Positions 9,957 through 19,074 of a DNA stretch of 36,324 nt are shown here, in pieces; position 1 is the stretch's first letter, and every line of letters starts with the position of its first letter. Origin of the DNA: Diphasiastrum complanatum (Eukaryota > Streptophyta > Lycopodiopsida > Lycopodiales > Lycopodiaceae); contig CM055107.1 in NCBI GenBank assembly GCA_029204225.1, forward strand, positions 44,289,720 to 44,326,043, read 5' to 3'. A model generated the notes under the pieces. It saw only the letters and a program-made list of their open reading frames with translations, ran no database searches and was not told the origin of the DNA. The translations under genes were made by a program, and so were the position numbers.

Positions 9957-11096
9957 GATTCTAATGTTTCTTCAACTTTTAGGTTTTGTCCTAAAGCACT
10001 TAGCACTCACTTTTCTCTCAACAAATGATAGATAAAGAGATCTATGAAGATTTAGGACCCTAAAACACTTCTATCTTGAACCTAGATGGTTTCCAAGCAT
10101 AGAAAGGAAGATTGAAACACATGCAACACTTTGCACACACTAAGAATGGATTACAAAATCAAACCAACCTGAACACACTCTTGCTTAAGCTCTCAAACTT
10201 TCCAGCAAGTGACCAAATCAAGTTATGGTGTGAAGAGTTACTTGCATTCTTAGAAAATACCCAAAACTAGGATGCCAAGATTACCTAGTAATGAACAAAC
10301 TTGATCAACATATGATCAACACACTAAGATATTGATTCAACCTGTAAAACCACATGTAAACCACACTTCTAAAAGTTTATAAACTCCAGCAAGAGGTGAA
10401 TGAATGAGCACACTTAGTGAATCACAAGACTAGCTTCACTATCTTGTCAAATCTTTAGTTTAGATGTAGATCTAAGATCACTTCACATGAGAATGTTCCT
10501 CAACCTGTTAAGAACCTGAAAACACACTTGCATAATGGTTAACACCTTCCAGCAAATGCTCCAATCAAATTACATAAGGAGAGTTACTTACATGCTCAAC
10601 AAAGTACACCAAAATTTATGCCAAAATTGATGACAATCTTTACAATATGCTCTTCACAATGGAGCTTACAATATGTTCATCCAAAAAAGGGGATCTTTCA
10701 TCCAAATGGGAGCTTTGCTCAGCCTTTAGGAGAATTACAACTCACTCAAAAGAGCATTTGTCATCCACTTAAGGAGAAGTTTCATCCACTTAAGGAGAGT
10801 GTTCATCCAAGAATGGAGATTGTCAACAATAGGATTGAAAAGAACATTGTTAGTATTGAATATGCACAAGCCTCACAATCACAAATGATTAGGTGTTATG
10901 ATCTGATCCAAAATAGTTTCTTTTCAGCCTCTGATCTTCAATAGACCTGAAATATGCTTTTGATCCACAAGTTCAACTCACAAAACAAAGGTTAGTAAGA
11001 TTTGATCAACAAAGCAATGCAAAATCATGCTAGAACTTGATCAAACATCCAAATATCACCAAAAATGGAATACTTACTGTAAATAGAAGCCAACCA
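9957..11096 (-). other. 5' leader of the gag-only element with internal repeats
   Basis: About 1.1 kb between PBS and ATG without a convincing sense gene. It holds three degenerate copies of a block of about 170 bp, starting CAACCTG on the plus strand at 10165, 10338 and 10501, each followed by a tCCAGCAA motif. A 21-bp repeat (tcatccacttaaggaga) lies at 10761-10820. The plus strand has a 108-codon frame (10618-10944) whose HP-repeats simply reflect the 21-bp unit. Long leaders may carry packaging or dimerisation signals; here that is inference. Confidence 0.55.
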
Positions 11097-11108
11097 GCTC
11101 TGATACCA
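11097..11108 (-). promoter_or_regulatory. primer-binding site of the gag-only element
   Basis: Minus-strand TGGTATCAGAGC, directly abutting the 5' LTR at 11109. Confidence 0.92.
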
Positions 11109-11755
11109 TGTGAAAAATACAGATCCTAAGTGGATCTAAACTCCAAGATCATTGGCTTGAATGCTTGCACTCCAAACTACATAAGCTAGGAATTGGCAAC
11201 ACATTCTATGCTACCTAGAATGCAAAGAACTTGATCAAAAAGCATTTATCACAAATGGAAACTTCCATAAACATCAAGTGCGGCCCAAAATAGCATTATA
11301 CAGTCCATAATACATCAGCCTACCACTTTTGGAAAGCACCTAAGATCATACACACAAAGCTTGAATTCAATCACTACACAATGCCAACAATGGAAGGAGA
11401 ACCCAATAGAAAAATCTCTCATTAAGCAAATGAATACAATGGATCTGCTCCAACCTGTTTCTCCACGGCCTACCTGCTATATATAGCTGAGAGAGATGAC
11501 TCTCTCTCCTCTCTCTAGACCCTCCTTACCTAAAATATGCCCTATATAGGTAAAATTGGCATATATGTCCAAAATACATGAAAATGGACTCATTTCGAAG
11601 GTCTTGAAGTTTGACACTTCTTCATACTGAAAAAATACACTTACTAAAAATATCTAGACCTGTTTCACACGTGTGAAAAGTCAGATCCTAAACTATGTGC
11701 CATTTTTAGCAATTTTGGCCTAAAACTAGACAAGGAAATGTTGACAATTTTCACA
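11109..11755 (-). repeat. 5' LTR of the gag-only element
   Basis: 647 bp. It differs from the 3' LTR at three positions (near 11177, 11327 and 11367). The palindrome TTTCACACGTGTGAAA is at 11663-11678. Confidence 0.92.
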
Positions 11756-11760
11756 ATGAG
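11756..11760. repeat. target-site duplication of the gag-only element, right copy (ATGAG)
   Basis: Matches 6199-6203; TRIM LTR sequence resumes immediately after it. Confidence 0.9.
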
Positions 11761-11845
11761 GACAACATGTGCTCAGGCACCTTCACGCAGGCAGGCAAGC
11801 ATGCAAGCCTCCTGTACGTGGCTTGTTGACAACAGTTCCGCAACA
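11761..11845 (-). repeat. 5' LTR of the TRIM element, part 2
   Basis: Matches 5876-5960 (gacaac...gctcaggca.cttcac, ending cgcaaca), completing the LTR cut at 6203. Confidence 0.85.
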
Positions 11846-11850
11846 TGATA
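11846..11850. repeat. target-site duplication of the TRIM element, right copy (TGATA)
   Basis: Matches 5655-5659. Confidence 0.85.
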
Positions 11851-12014
11851 TAGACTCGAGATCAAGTTGTCACCATAATCTTACATCATCATGATTCAAT
11901 CCGCTGTAGAGAACCTTTGGACCGTTCTATGGAACATGCACCTACATTTTGAAATGTTTGCGTGTTTCTGTAACGATTGGGTGATATATTTTCTTGAAAG
12001 AGTTCACTAGACAT
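11851..12014 (-). pseudogene. WD40 JINGUBANG-like protein, 5' segment
   Basis: Minus-strand reading from a candidate ATG at 12012-12014 (MSSELFQENISPNR) runs to a WD40 blade VLYSGLNHDDVRLW. It continues QLDLES and, across the nested insertion, SISSFQVTGAGALKC in the 3' segment. This is the first blade of a JGB-type protein. Lesions are a TGA at 11870-11872 after RLW, a TAG just before NGPKVLYSG, and probably a small deletion before it, because only one blade precedes VRLW. The start codon choice is tentative; it is the first Met compatible with the family. Confidence 0.68.
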
Positions 12015-12240
12015 GAGGAGAACGTGCTGTATAGTGAAGGCTGCCAGGGAAGAAATGATAGACTCCGTTGAGATTGAGAAAGTGTATAAGCTTCATAGCA
12101 CAAAGATTGAAATCTCAGCTCATCACAACTCTATATTTGATATAGAAGGCCGCTCTCAAGATCAACGATCAATCCTATGCTGCGAATTAGGATTATTTGG
12201 GAGAATTGAGAAACTTCAAAATTGAGACGATAAAATGTCA
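12015..12240. other. upstream flank of the WD40 gene remnant
   Basis: No recognisable motif. This would be the promoter or 5' UTR side of the WD40 gene. A 70-codon plus-strand frame is present but shows nothing familiar. Confidence 0.35.
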
Positions 12241-12272
12241 AACTATATATTGTTAAAAGTTTAGTCTTAATG

Positions 12273-12346
12273 TCTATGACATGTCATCATGCACTACTCT
12301 TAGCATTTATCTATGACATGTCATCATGCACTACTCTTAGCATTTC
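12273..12346. repeat. 37-bp tandem duplication (2 copies)
   Basis: The unit tctatgacatgtcatcatgc... is repeated at 12273 and 12310 with essentially no change. It lies at the 3' edge of element B, where its 3' LTR would be expected. Confidence 0.85.
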
Positions 12347-13062
12347 TCTACAAAATTCAAATTTGTCTTTAGTAAGTGGTTTTGTAAATATGCTGCAACC
12401 ATGTCTTCAATTGCACAATATTGTAGCTCCACTTTGCCTACATCAACTTGTTGTCGAACAAAATGATATTGGATCTCAATATTTGTTCGTGCATGAAATC
12501 TTAGATTTTTTGTCATGACAATACAACTTTTGCTATCACACTTAGGAATGGTTTGATGATGTTCTTGTGAAGCTAAAATATCATTGAGTAATTTTTTTAG
12601 CCATATTACTTCCTTTGTTGCTTGACATGCTGCAACATTCTGCTTCTGCACTCGATAATGCTCTATTGTTGGCTGCTTCTTACTTGTCCATGAAACTACA
12701 CCTGCACCAAGCATAAAACAATATCATGTTGTTGATTTTCTTTCATCCACATCACCCGCCCAATCAACATCATAGAATCCAATTAGTTGTAATACATTAT
12801 TATCAACGCTTTATGTTATTTCATAATTAGAGGTTCCACATAAACATCTGAGAATCCTTTTTACAGTTGTCCAATGTTGTGGACCAGGATTACTCAAAAA
12901 TTGACTGATAACACTAATTACAAATGCAATATCCGGTATAGTAGAAATTGCCGCATACATCAAGCTTCCGACAATACTTTGGTATGGAATTGATTCCATC
13001 ATTCCTTCTTGTTCCTTAGTTTGAGGACACATGTCCTTGAATAACTTCAAATTGTTTTCCAT
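12337..13062 (-). pseudogene. copia element B: RT C-terminal part and RNase H
   Basis: At 12811-13062 the minus strand gives the RT thumb region (SIVGSLMYA, a decayed RPDIAF, HWTTVKRILRCL). At 12337-12714 it gives RNase H (VSWTSKKQPTIE, AACQATKEVIWLKKLL, KHIEIQYHF-like RTNIEIQYHFVR). The RNase H acidic residue normally in the STAEAEY motif is lost (EHYRVQKQ). RNase H removes template RNA during reverse transcription. Frames are broken between the two pieces. The palm region with YVDD is absent because of the deletion described for 13063-13298. Confidence 0.82.
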
Positions 13063-13298
13063 AGGAGTAGTAATCCGTTTGCATTTATCCGTTGCAAATT
13101 TATGTCTTTGTGCTTAATGAACGTGGCTGTAGACCATCTAGAATAATCAACTATGAAAGTGATAAAATAGATTGCATCTCCTAATGACGGAGTTGGCATT
13201 GGACCACAGAGATCGCTAGGTACTAGATCTAATACATGCTTTGTTTTGATGGAATGTGATTTTGGAAACTTGCTTCTAGAGTGCCTCCCATAGATGCC
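13063..13298 (-). pseudogene. copia element B: integrase core fragment fused by deletion to RT tail
   Basis: Minus strand shows VLDLVPSDLCGPM and IYFITFIVDYSRW, containing the first integrase Asp. Within about 50 codons the sequence jumps to ITTPMENNLKLFKD of the RT C-terminus. The rest of integrase, the linker and the RT palm are missing, about 1.8 kb or more compared with a full copia pol. Non-functional. Confidence 0.75.
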
Positions 13299-14720
13299 TT
13301 ATTCACAAAAGAAAGATTTCCTATCTAATGAAGACGGGAAATTCAAACCATCAACTAAATTATTACAACGCATATAAAAAAGTGATCTTGTATTCATGTG
13401 TCCAAATCGACTATGCCACAGAACTGCATTGTCGTTTACATTTTCATTAGAGATACTAGCTAATGCAACTGAATTAGAGAGTACATAAATATTTCCGACT
13501 CTAGTGCATGTAGTGAGAGTAGTATCTTCCTCAAGTATTGTACACTGCTCATATGAGAAAGTAACAGTGTAGCCCTCATCAGTTATCATAGAGACTGATA
13601 ACAGATTCTTTGACAACTGAGGAACATGAAGGACGTTAGGAATACAAATGGACAAGTCGTTGTTGAAGCTGATCTTCACTGCTCCTTTGCCTTCCACACG
13701 TATGGTGCTAGAATCTCCGAGGTAGATAAATTGGTCTCTGTTGTAAGCTGTGTACTCCATAAACCATTCCTTGTGAGAGGTCATGTGTTGGGTAGCGCTG
13801 TTGTCTAGGTACCAGCTATCACAATCTTCGCTACTATTGTAAGCCATTATCAAGTGTGCATCTGACTCCTTGAATTCTACCGTGTTGGAGGAGTCTGGCT
13901 GTTGTTGTTGTTGCTCCTTCTTTGCCTTGTTATAGATCCTGATACGACACACCTTGATGTCATGATTAGCTCTTTTGCAATATCTACAGAAAAGCTTTTT
14001 GCGCGATCCACCATAGTCACCTTGAGTGTGAGGCTTTTGCGGTTGCTGCTGCACTTGATTCTTGCCCTTGGAATAGTCTTTCTTCTTAGTGTATAGAGCC
14101 ATGGATTTGTCTTTGATGGACAGGCTGCTAGTCTTTGTCCGTATTTCTTCTTGAAGAAGGTGACTGATCACCTTTTAAAGAGTGAGGTCAGGTTGTGTGG
14201 AGAGGAGATCATCACCACAAAGTGCTCATAGGACTTTGGAAGAGAAGAAAGCAAGGTCATAACGACATCATCATCTTGAACAACACATCCTACAGCTGAT
14301 AACTGATTTAACAGGGACTTGAAGCTGTTGATGTGAGAAGTGATGGCAGTATAATCAAACATGCTAAGAGTAAATAACTTCCTTCTAAGATGTAATCTCA
14401 TGGTTACATCGTGAGTCTCATAAAGACTTGATAACAAGTCTAGTGCTTCCTTAGAGGTTTTGCACGACGTGAGATGTTTGGGAGTCGGCCAGATTGAGTG
14501 TGATACATGCTAGGACCTTCTCATCTTTGATCCTCCAGGCCTTTGCTTGATTACCATCTTATGGTTTCAGGTCAGCACCTTCTACTACATCCCAAAGATC
14601 TCTATCTATCAACATCATTCTAAGTTTAAACTTTCAAATGTAGAAGTTACAACCATTGAACTTGTAAATGACTATAGCTTCACTGAGTGATGAAGATGAA
14701 GAGCTACCTATATGAGACAT
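13299..14720 (-). pseudogene. copia element B: gag, protease and pre-integrase
   Basis: Gag starts near 14720 (MSHIGSSSSSLSEA) with DLWDVVEGADLKP, interrupted by stops near 14560. It continues at 14168-14437 (LLSSLPKSYEHFV) and at 13299-14171. The latter has a zinc knuckle CRYCKRANHDIKVC with all four ligands, then a Gln-rich spacer. The protease reads WYLDNSATQHMTSHKEW, with DSG changed to DNS. VLHVPQLSKNLLSVS and the pre-integrase LWHSRFGHMNTRSL follow. Gag packages the RNA and the protease matures the polyprotein. Close relative of fragment C (15985-16886). Confidence 0.83.
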
Positions 14721-14772
14721 GATAACAATATACAAATAGAACAAACCTAATCTCTCGGTTTATTTGAGCTAC

Positions 14773-14784
14773 GTTCTGATACCA
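14773..14784 (-). promoter_or_regulatory. primer-binding site of element B
   Basis: Minus-strand TGGTATCAGAAC, three bases inside the LTR end. Confidence 0.8.
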
Positions 14785-14787
14785 ATC

Positions 14788-14944
14788 TGATGGGGCAAGG
14801 GAGATAGAAGATCGCAAACGGAGAAGAGAGCAGGAATATTGCGAAAGAGCTCTCCTGTTGTAATCAGCTACTAAATGCAAAACAGTCTAATAGACAGCTT
14901 ATGCTAAATGTAATCACATCTTTAAGTGTCCTAATTGCCCAACA
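14788..14944 (-). mobile_element. 5' LTR of element B
   Basis: 157 bp with TG...CA ends on the minus strand (TGTTGGGCAATTAGG ... CCCATCA), followed by a 3-nt spacer and the PBS. I find no second copy in the window, so the 3' end of the element is truncated near 12240. Confidence 0.72.
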
Positions 14945-15984
14945 GGATATTAAAATTAATTCATACTCTGAAATAAGAGTACAGTCCACCAAAGAGATTA
15001 GAGATGTTTGTATGTGATACTACTGAAATCAGATTCAACGTGAAGTGTAGTTCTGAAATAAATGGAAGAGCAGTATGATATTGCGAGTTTCTCAGGTGTC
15101 AAAGACGACCATCGTCTGATCAGAAACTGAGGAGTCTTAGACGTCCGTGTTTTGATCAGAGTGAGTAAACAAGCACGATCAAACAACATTAAAAGTGCAT
15201 TCAATCACAACATGCATTCATCTACATTGTACACAGATAAAAACAAGCTGCTACTATATTACACAGAAGCACAATACAAATAGCAATTACAACAAAAAAT
15301 GACGGCGTGATTGGGAGGCTCAAAAATGTGTCTCATGGATGGAGCAACCCGTAATATGTGCTTGGATGATCTATTTATAGACTTCATCCGTGTATTAATT
15401 ACATTGAATGCTTGTCACCTAATTAGGAAAGCCATTGTACTTGGAAGTATATGGCTTCTGTGACAACTGTACACAGTACTTATAGTCAATAATTCAGCAT
15501 CGTTGACGTGGACGAGGATGTCACTGGAACGTTCTTCATTTATTTTAGACGACCTTCAGGATTTTTCTCTATCTTGGCATTTTTCGCAAGAAGCCGAAGG
15601 TGCCCTCAAAAAAGACGGTGATGTCTTTAAAATAGCTTAACGCATGAAAATAGATGACCTTCGAGAATTTTCTCTCTCTTCGCATTTTTCGCAAAGACCC
15701 GAAGGTGTCTTAAAAACAGTTAAGCTTTTGAACTATGCAAGTGTTGCATTTCGGGGAAATGTGAAAAAGCCGAAGCTGTTGAAAACATAGTATATTTCTA
15801 CAGACTATTGAAAAAGTAGTGTATTTCTGCAAACTTGTTCTAAATACAAGTCTTTAAAATAGTTTAACTCATGAAAATAGATGACCTTTGGGAATTCTCT
15901 CAGTTCGCATTTTTTGAAAAAAATACAACTTTGGCAGACAGAAGTGTTGACAATTTGATAGTCTGTGTGAAGAGCTAAAAAACG
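14945..15984 (-). other. LTR-like regulatory DNA without genes
   Basis: No coding motif. The minus strand has TATAAATAGATC near 15368-15380. On the minus strand the repeat array at 15551-15920 lies upstream of this TATA box, as enhancer repeats do in the U3 of an LTR. Boundaries are not resolved. This could be a solo LTR of a Ty3-type element or the 3' LTR area of fragment C. Confidence 0.4.
15551..15920. repeat. three dispersed copies of a hairpin-forming unit
   Basis: Units of about 50 bp at 15551, 15656 and 15883 run from gaccttcg to cgaaggtg around a shared ttcgcatttttcgcaa. The two ends are inverted repeats, although the third copy is decayed at its right end. The last two units are preceded by the same block gtctttaaaatagyttaac (15622 and 15849). 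Confidence 0.7.
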
Positions 15985-16886
15985 CTTAGACTGTTACCTA
16001 TCGATATATAATTAAAGTGACCAAGCCTATAAAGCCAAATAAATTCTTTATTGATAGATGTTGAACTACTTAAAGCACGATCAGTCACAATATTACAATG
16101 AATAAGCCTATAGAGATATCCTTGCCACTTTTCGAGTGCAAGAACTCTCCTGTTTTTATCAAAAATTTGACATGAGTCTGTCTAAAACTCTACCCTATGT
16201 CCTAGATCTGTGATTTGACTGACTGACAATAGATTTGTCTCCAGATTTGGGACATACAATACATTTGGTAAAAGTTTTGACACTCCATTCTGAAAATTCA
16301 TTCTAGCAGTACCTTCACCTTCAATTCTATGGGAGCTGTTATCTCCAAGGTGAACGAATCTTTTGGTATTGTAGGTCCAATAATCGATGAACCATTCTTG
16401 ATGGCTTGTCATGTATTGCATTGCTCCAAAATCAAGAAACCATTCCTCCAATTGTTCGACGTGGCAATGGCTCACCATGAAGACTTCCTACTCATCATCT
16501 TATAAATCTTTGTTCTTCTATTTTGCATTGGCTGCATGGACTTGTTGGTCTAGCTGCTTCTTCTTGTCATTGTTGAACTTCAAGATTCTACAGTCATGGA
16601 TTTTGTGATTCATCCTCTTGCAGTATCTACAGAATAGCCTCTTCTTGTTTTGAACAAGTGGTTGATTTTTTGAGAATAATGCTTGTAAGTCATTGATGGA
16701 GGATGATGATGCTCCATTCCTTCTTGTTTCCTCCTGCAGCAACATGATTAAGACTCTGGACAATGTTATATCTGTGGTTAACATCATCACCCACTTTTCA
16801 TAAGTGGATGGCAAACTGGTCAATAAGGTCATTATAGTGTCAGATGCGATTATTAGAGCGACAGATTGAGCGCTGCTATCAGTCAT
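15985..16886 (-). pseudogene. copia fragment C: gag C-terminus, protease, pre-integrase
   Basis: From right to left on the minus strand: Gag capsid end (MTLLTSLPSTYEKWV), zinc knuckle CRYCKRMNHKIHDC with four ligands, and a Lys/Gln spacer. The protease follows with WFLDFGAMQYMTSHQEW (DSG changed to DFG) and VLYVPNLETNLLSVS. After a frameshift near 16190 comes a pre-integrase piece with IWLYRLGHFNY. It is related to element B in motif order and zinc-knuckle sequence but clearly diverged. No start, LTR or PBS is visible; both ends are truncated. Confidence 0.8.
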
Positions 16887-17514
16887 ATGAAGCGATTTAA
16901 TCTATGAGTAAGTTTATCTATAAGCATGAATCTATTTGACAAAAAAATGAAATAAACATTCAGCATACACAACCTATATTACTCGAACTCTGATAGATTA
17001 GTCATGTAAAAAATATAGTCTGAATGCACGTTCTTTTTGAGACAATACTCTGTGATAACAGAGAGAAAGAGCAATACAATTGCACTCTGAACAACCGATT
17101 GATCACGATGAATTAGATGATTCAGCTAACCGAGCAACTGATAAGTTGATGGATATATACACATGGCTAACAAATTAAAAGAATGGTTAATCTATAGTTT
17201 ACAATCAAGTTACGGCACTACGTGCTATTGGCAGTGGCCATCGGACAATATTTGATTTTTTTCGGTTGTGATGTGTGTACTTGTTGATTCGTCGATAGTC
17301 AAGTTGCGGCCGATTGTTCAAGGAAGGCCGAATAAGAGAATAACCCAAGATGGTCTAGGATGACCGACCAATCAGTATGGCCAAACAATCAATGAAAGCC
17401 GAATTAGGGAAGGTGGTCAACAAAGAAGAGATGGCCGAACTATCGGGTAACACTGTCACTGATTCCTTTTTATTTCTGCAGACTATCAAGAGACAAGCAT
17501 ATTTCTGCAGAGTA
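16887..17514. other. stretch without identifiable genes
   Basis: Several scattered ggccga/gccgaa words occur at 17290-17430, and a tatttctgcaga word is repeated at 17470 and 17500; a similar word occurs near 15790-15830. It may be decayed LTR. No coding motif. Confidence 0.35.
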
Positions 17515-18061
17515 TGTGATTGTACAAATATTACAACAACTTAATGAATGGATCTAGATTAGCAAAAAATAGAGATGGAAAGGATACAAATCCAACACTT
17601 GTTCCTACAACAACAGCATCCTACCGTCTGTCACACGTGCGGAATCGAGATCAACAAGAAAATTAACATAGAAACCCAAGATACATGAGAAAATGACATG
17701 AGATGGACATAGAATCAGCAAAGATGAACTCTCCATGTGCAATAAGAGAACCAAAGATAGTTCTCCATGTTGGTACATCTATTTATAATAGCCATAATGT
17801 CATTTGGCCCCATGCCCCCACTATGTCTTAAAATGGCTGCTTCTAGGTACTTAACCAAAAACCTATAAATTGTGGTCCAAATGCAATGTACCATTATTAA
17901 AAATGGGTCCAAACTCGACCTCATCCACTTAGATAATTGTCAAAAATAGTAAAATCACTATTTAGGCCTTCATTGACATTTATAAAACCATCTCTAGGTT
18001 GAGATTTCAAGTTGGCCTCCAAAATGCCAAAAAACAATTTGACTAGTTGACAATTTTCACA
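17515..18061 (-). mobile_element. probable solo LTR, TGTGAAAATTGTCAAC family
   Basis: The right edge (minus-strand start) reads TGTGAAAATTGTCAACTAG and is sharp. For about 130 bp it closely matches the LTR fragment at 23238-23365. TATAAATAGATGTAC lies near 17780 and a degenerate CACACGTGCG motif is at 17632-17641, in the same order as in the LTRs at 25294 and 30083. The left edge is a guess from length and a TGTGAT match; I do not see a target duplication. It interrupts Ty3-type sequence on its right. Confidence 0.62.
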
Positions 18062-18418
18062 TTTACTATATTTGATTGTGAATCATAATGTCCACCCTTG
18101 ACTGGTCTAGGGTGGTCAATACCATAATCTGTAGTGGAGGAGTCATCATCATCCTTTGGAGTAATAGGTTTCACTACCCATGTGGTTGGATCTACCTTTA
18201 TTGCTTGCTCCATGTTTTCAAAGGTGAGTTTTCCGGTTTTTCAGTTGTGAATCACTTGTGTGACCCTCAACCAAGGCCCTTCCTAGTAATACCCAATAAG
18301 CCGAAGGTGTCTCTAGAATATCCATCACCACAAAGGTGATTACGAACTGGACTGTTGGAGGGTTTGCAGATCCCAAAGCAACTCTAACCCTAGTTAATAA
18401 GTGAGAGGGATTTGGCAC
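18062..18418 (-). pseudogene. Ty3-type retropepsin C-terminal fragment
   Basis: The minus strand reads RVALGSANPPTVQFVI, then VMDILETPSAYWVLLGR. The strand-pairing motif VLLGR, followed by an Asn/Lys/Thr-His segment, is the C-terminal end of Ty3/gypsy aspartic proteases (usually LLGRPWL). After a frameshift, a charged stretch (VKPITPKDDDDSSTTDYG) continues toward 18062. The catalytic DSG loop is not in this fragment. It may belong to the same element as the gag remnant at 19745-20760 on the same strand. Confidence 0.6.
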
Positions 18419-18420
18419 CT

Positions 18421-19020
18421 TACGTGTGTAAGTCCAACCCGATAATCACATAGAGATTTGATTAATTAGAAAGTCAATAAAAGGACTTTAGGCCTTTTTG
18501 CGGGACTTTTAATGTCGCAGAGCCTAAATGTCAAGTTAGTGAATAAAGTTGGGTTTCCCTCCAATTTGGATGGTTCCCACTCTTTTTTAAATTTGATTAA
18601 TTAGGGAGGCAGAAATGGACCAATAGGATTCAGAGGCCAGGGTCCTCCTCTCTACTATAAAAAGGGACCAACTCGAGTTCCTACACATGTTCCATCTTTT
18701 CTTCAATACAAGTTGATTGGTTCCCTTGTGAAGTGGATGTGGAATGTCCTTGCTCTTCTTCTTTACTCCATCTCTCATGCTTTCTTTGGATTTATCAATT
18801 GTTGGATTTGTTAGTTGTTGGGATTTATCTTTATTAGACGTTTTGTGAGAGAGAAGAGGGAGAGAGAGAGAGAAAAGTAAGTTTTTCCTTCATTGAAGTA
18901 GTGTTGGTGGATCGTAGTGTTAATGGTTAGCTTGCATTTAGGCATCTTGGTCTTGGCATGCTAGGGTTAGCTATGCATTATGGATGTGATTTGTGAGAGT
19001 TATGTCCAAAAACGTTTAAA
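18421..19020 (+). promoter_or_regulatory. LTR-like promoter region with CCAAT and TATA boxes
   Basis: A CCAAT at 18620 lies about 30 bp before ctataaaaaggg at 18655-18666. A pyrimidine-rich stretch and a GA tract at 18846-18873 follow. No gene follows within 1 kb on the plus strand. The part 18776-18925 resembles 29764-29935, which supports a repeated element, probably an LTR. Ends are not resolved. Confidence 0.45.
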
Positions 19021-19074
19021 AAATGAGTGCTGACTGTATTTTTTGTTTTTTAATTTTTTGTTTCTTTTTTATTC

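Larger units (their letters stand above)
6204..11755 (-). mobile_element. complete gag-only (TR-GAG type) LTR retrotransposon, 5552 bp
   Basis: All structural parts are present: two 647-bp LTRs (6204-6850 and 11109-11755) with TG...CA ends, PBS at 11097-11108, PPT at 6851-6862, and ATGAG duplications on both sides. The internal region has one long frame (6864-9956) with Gag capsid and zinc knuckle but no protease active site, integrase or reverse transcriptase that I can find. The LTRs differ at 3 of 647 positions by my reading, so insertion was recent compared with every other element here. It fits the described class of terminal-repeat elements with a GAG domain (TR-GAG). It must use reverse transcriptase and integrase from elsewhere; element D is a possible relative of the donor, which is an inference. 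Confidence 0.88.
5660..11845 (-). mobile_element. TRIM/SMART-like non-autonomous LTR element (interrupted)
   Basis: The element is two direct LTRs around only 52 bp of internal DNA (5961-6012). That internal part contains a PPT-like purine run (minus-strand GAGCGGGGG, touching the 3' LTR) and a PBS (TGGTATCAAAGC, one mismatch to the initiator-Met PBS, touching the 5' LTR). There is no coding capacity. Without the nested element it is about 630 bp. On the minus strand the LTRs start TGTTG and end TAATA. It is flanked by TGATA on both sides and lies within the WD40 gene. The gag-only element at 6204-11755 is inserted in its 5' LTR. TRIMs are known to use proteins of autonomous relatives; that this one does so is inferred. 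Confidence 0.8.

Noticed and set aside
10618-10944. 108-codon plus-strand frame with repeated His-Pro motifs
   Set aside because: It is antisense to the leader of the gag-only element, and its repeats mirror the 21-bp DNA repeat. No start context or family supports a gene.
12013-12225. 70-codon plus-strand frame starting MRRTCCIVKAAREE
   Set aside because: Overlaps the start of the WD40 remnant in antisense and has no recognisable motif.
18088-18339. 83-codon plus-strand frame (MSTLDWSRVVNTII)
   Set aside because: The opposite strand carries the Ty3-type protease motif VLLGR in the same place, which explains the open frame.
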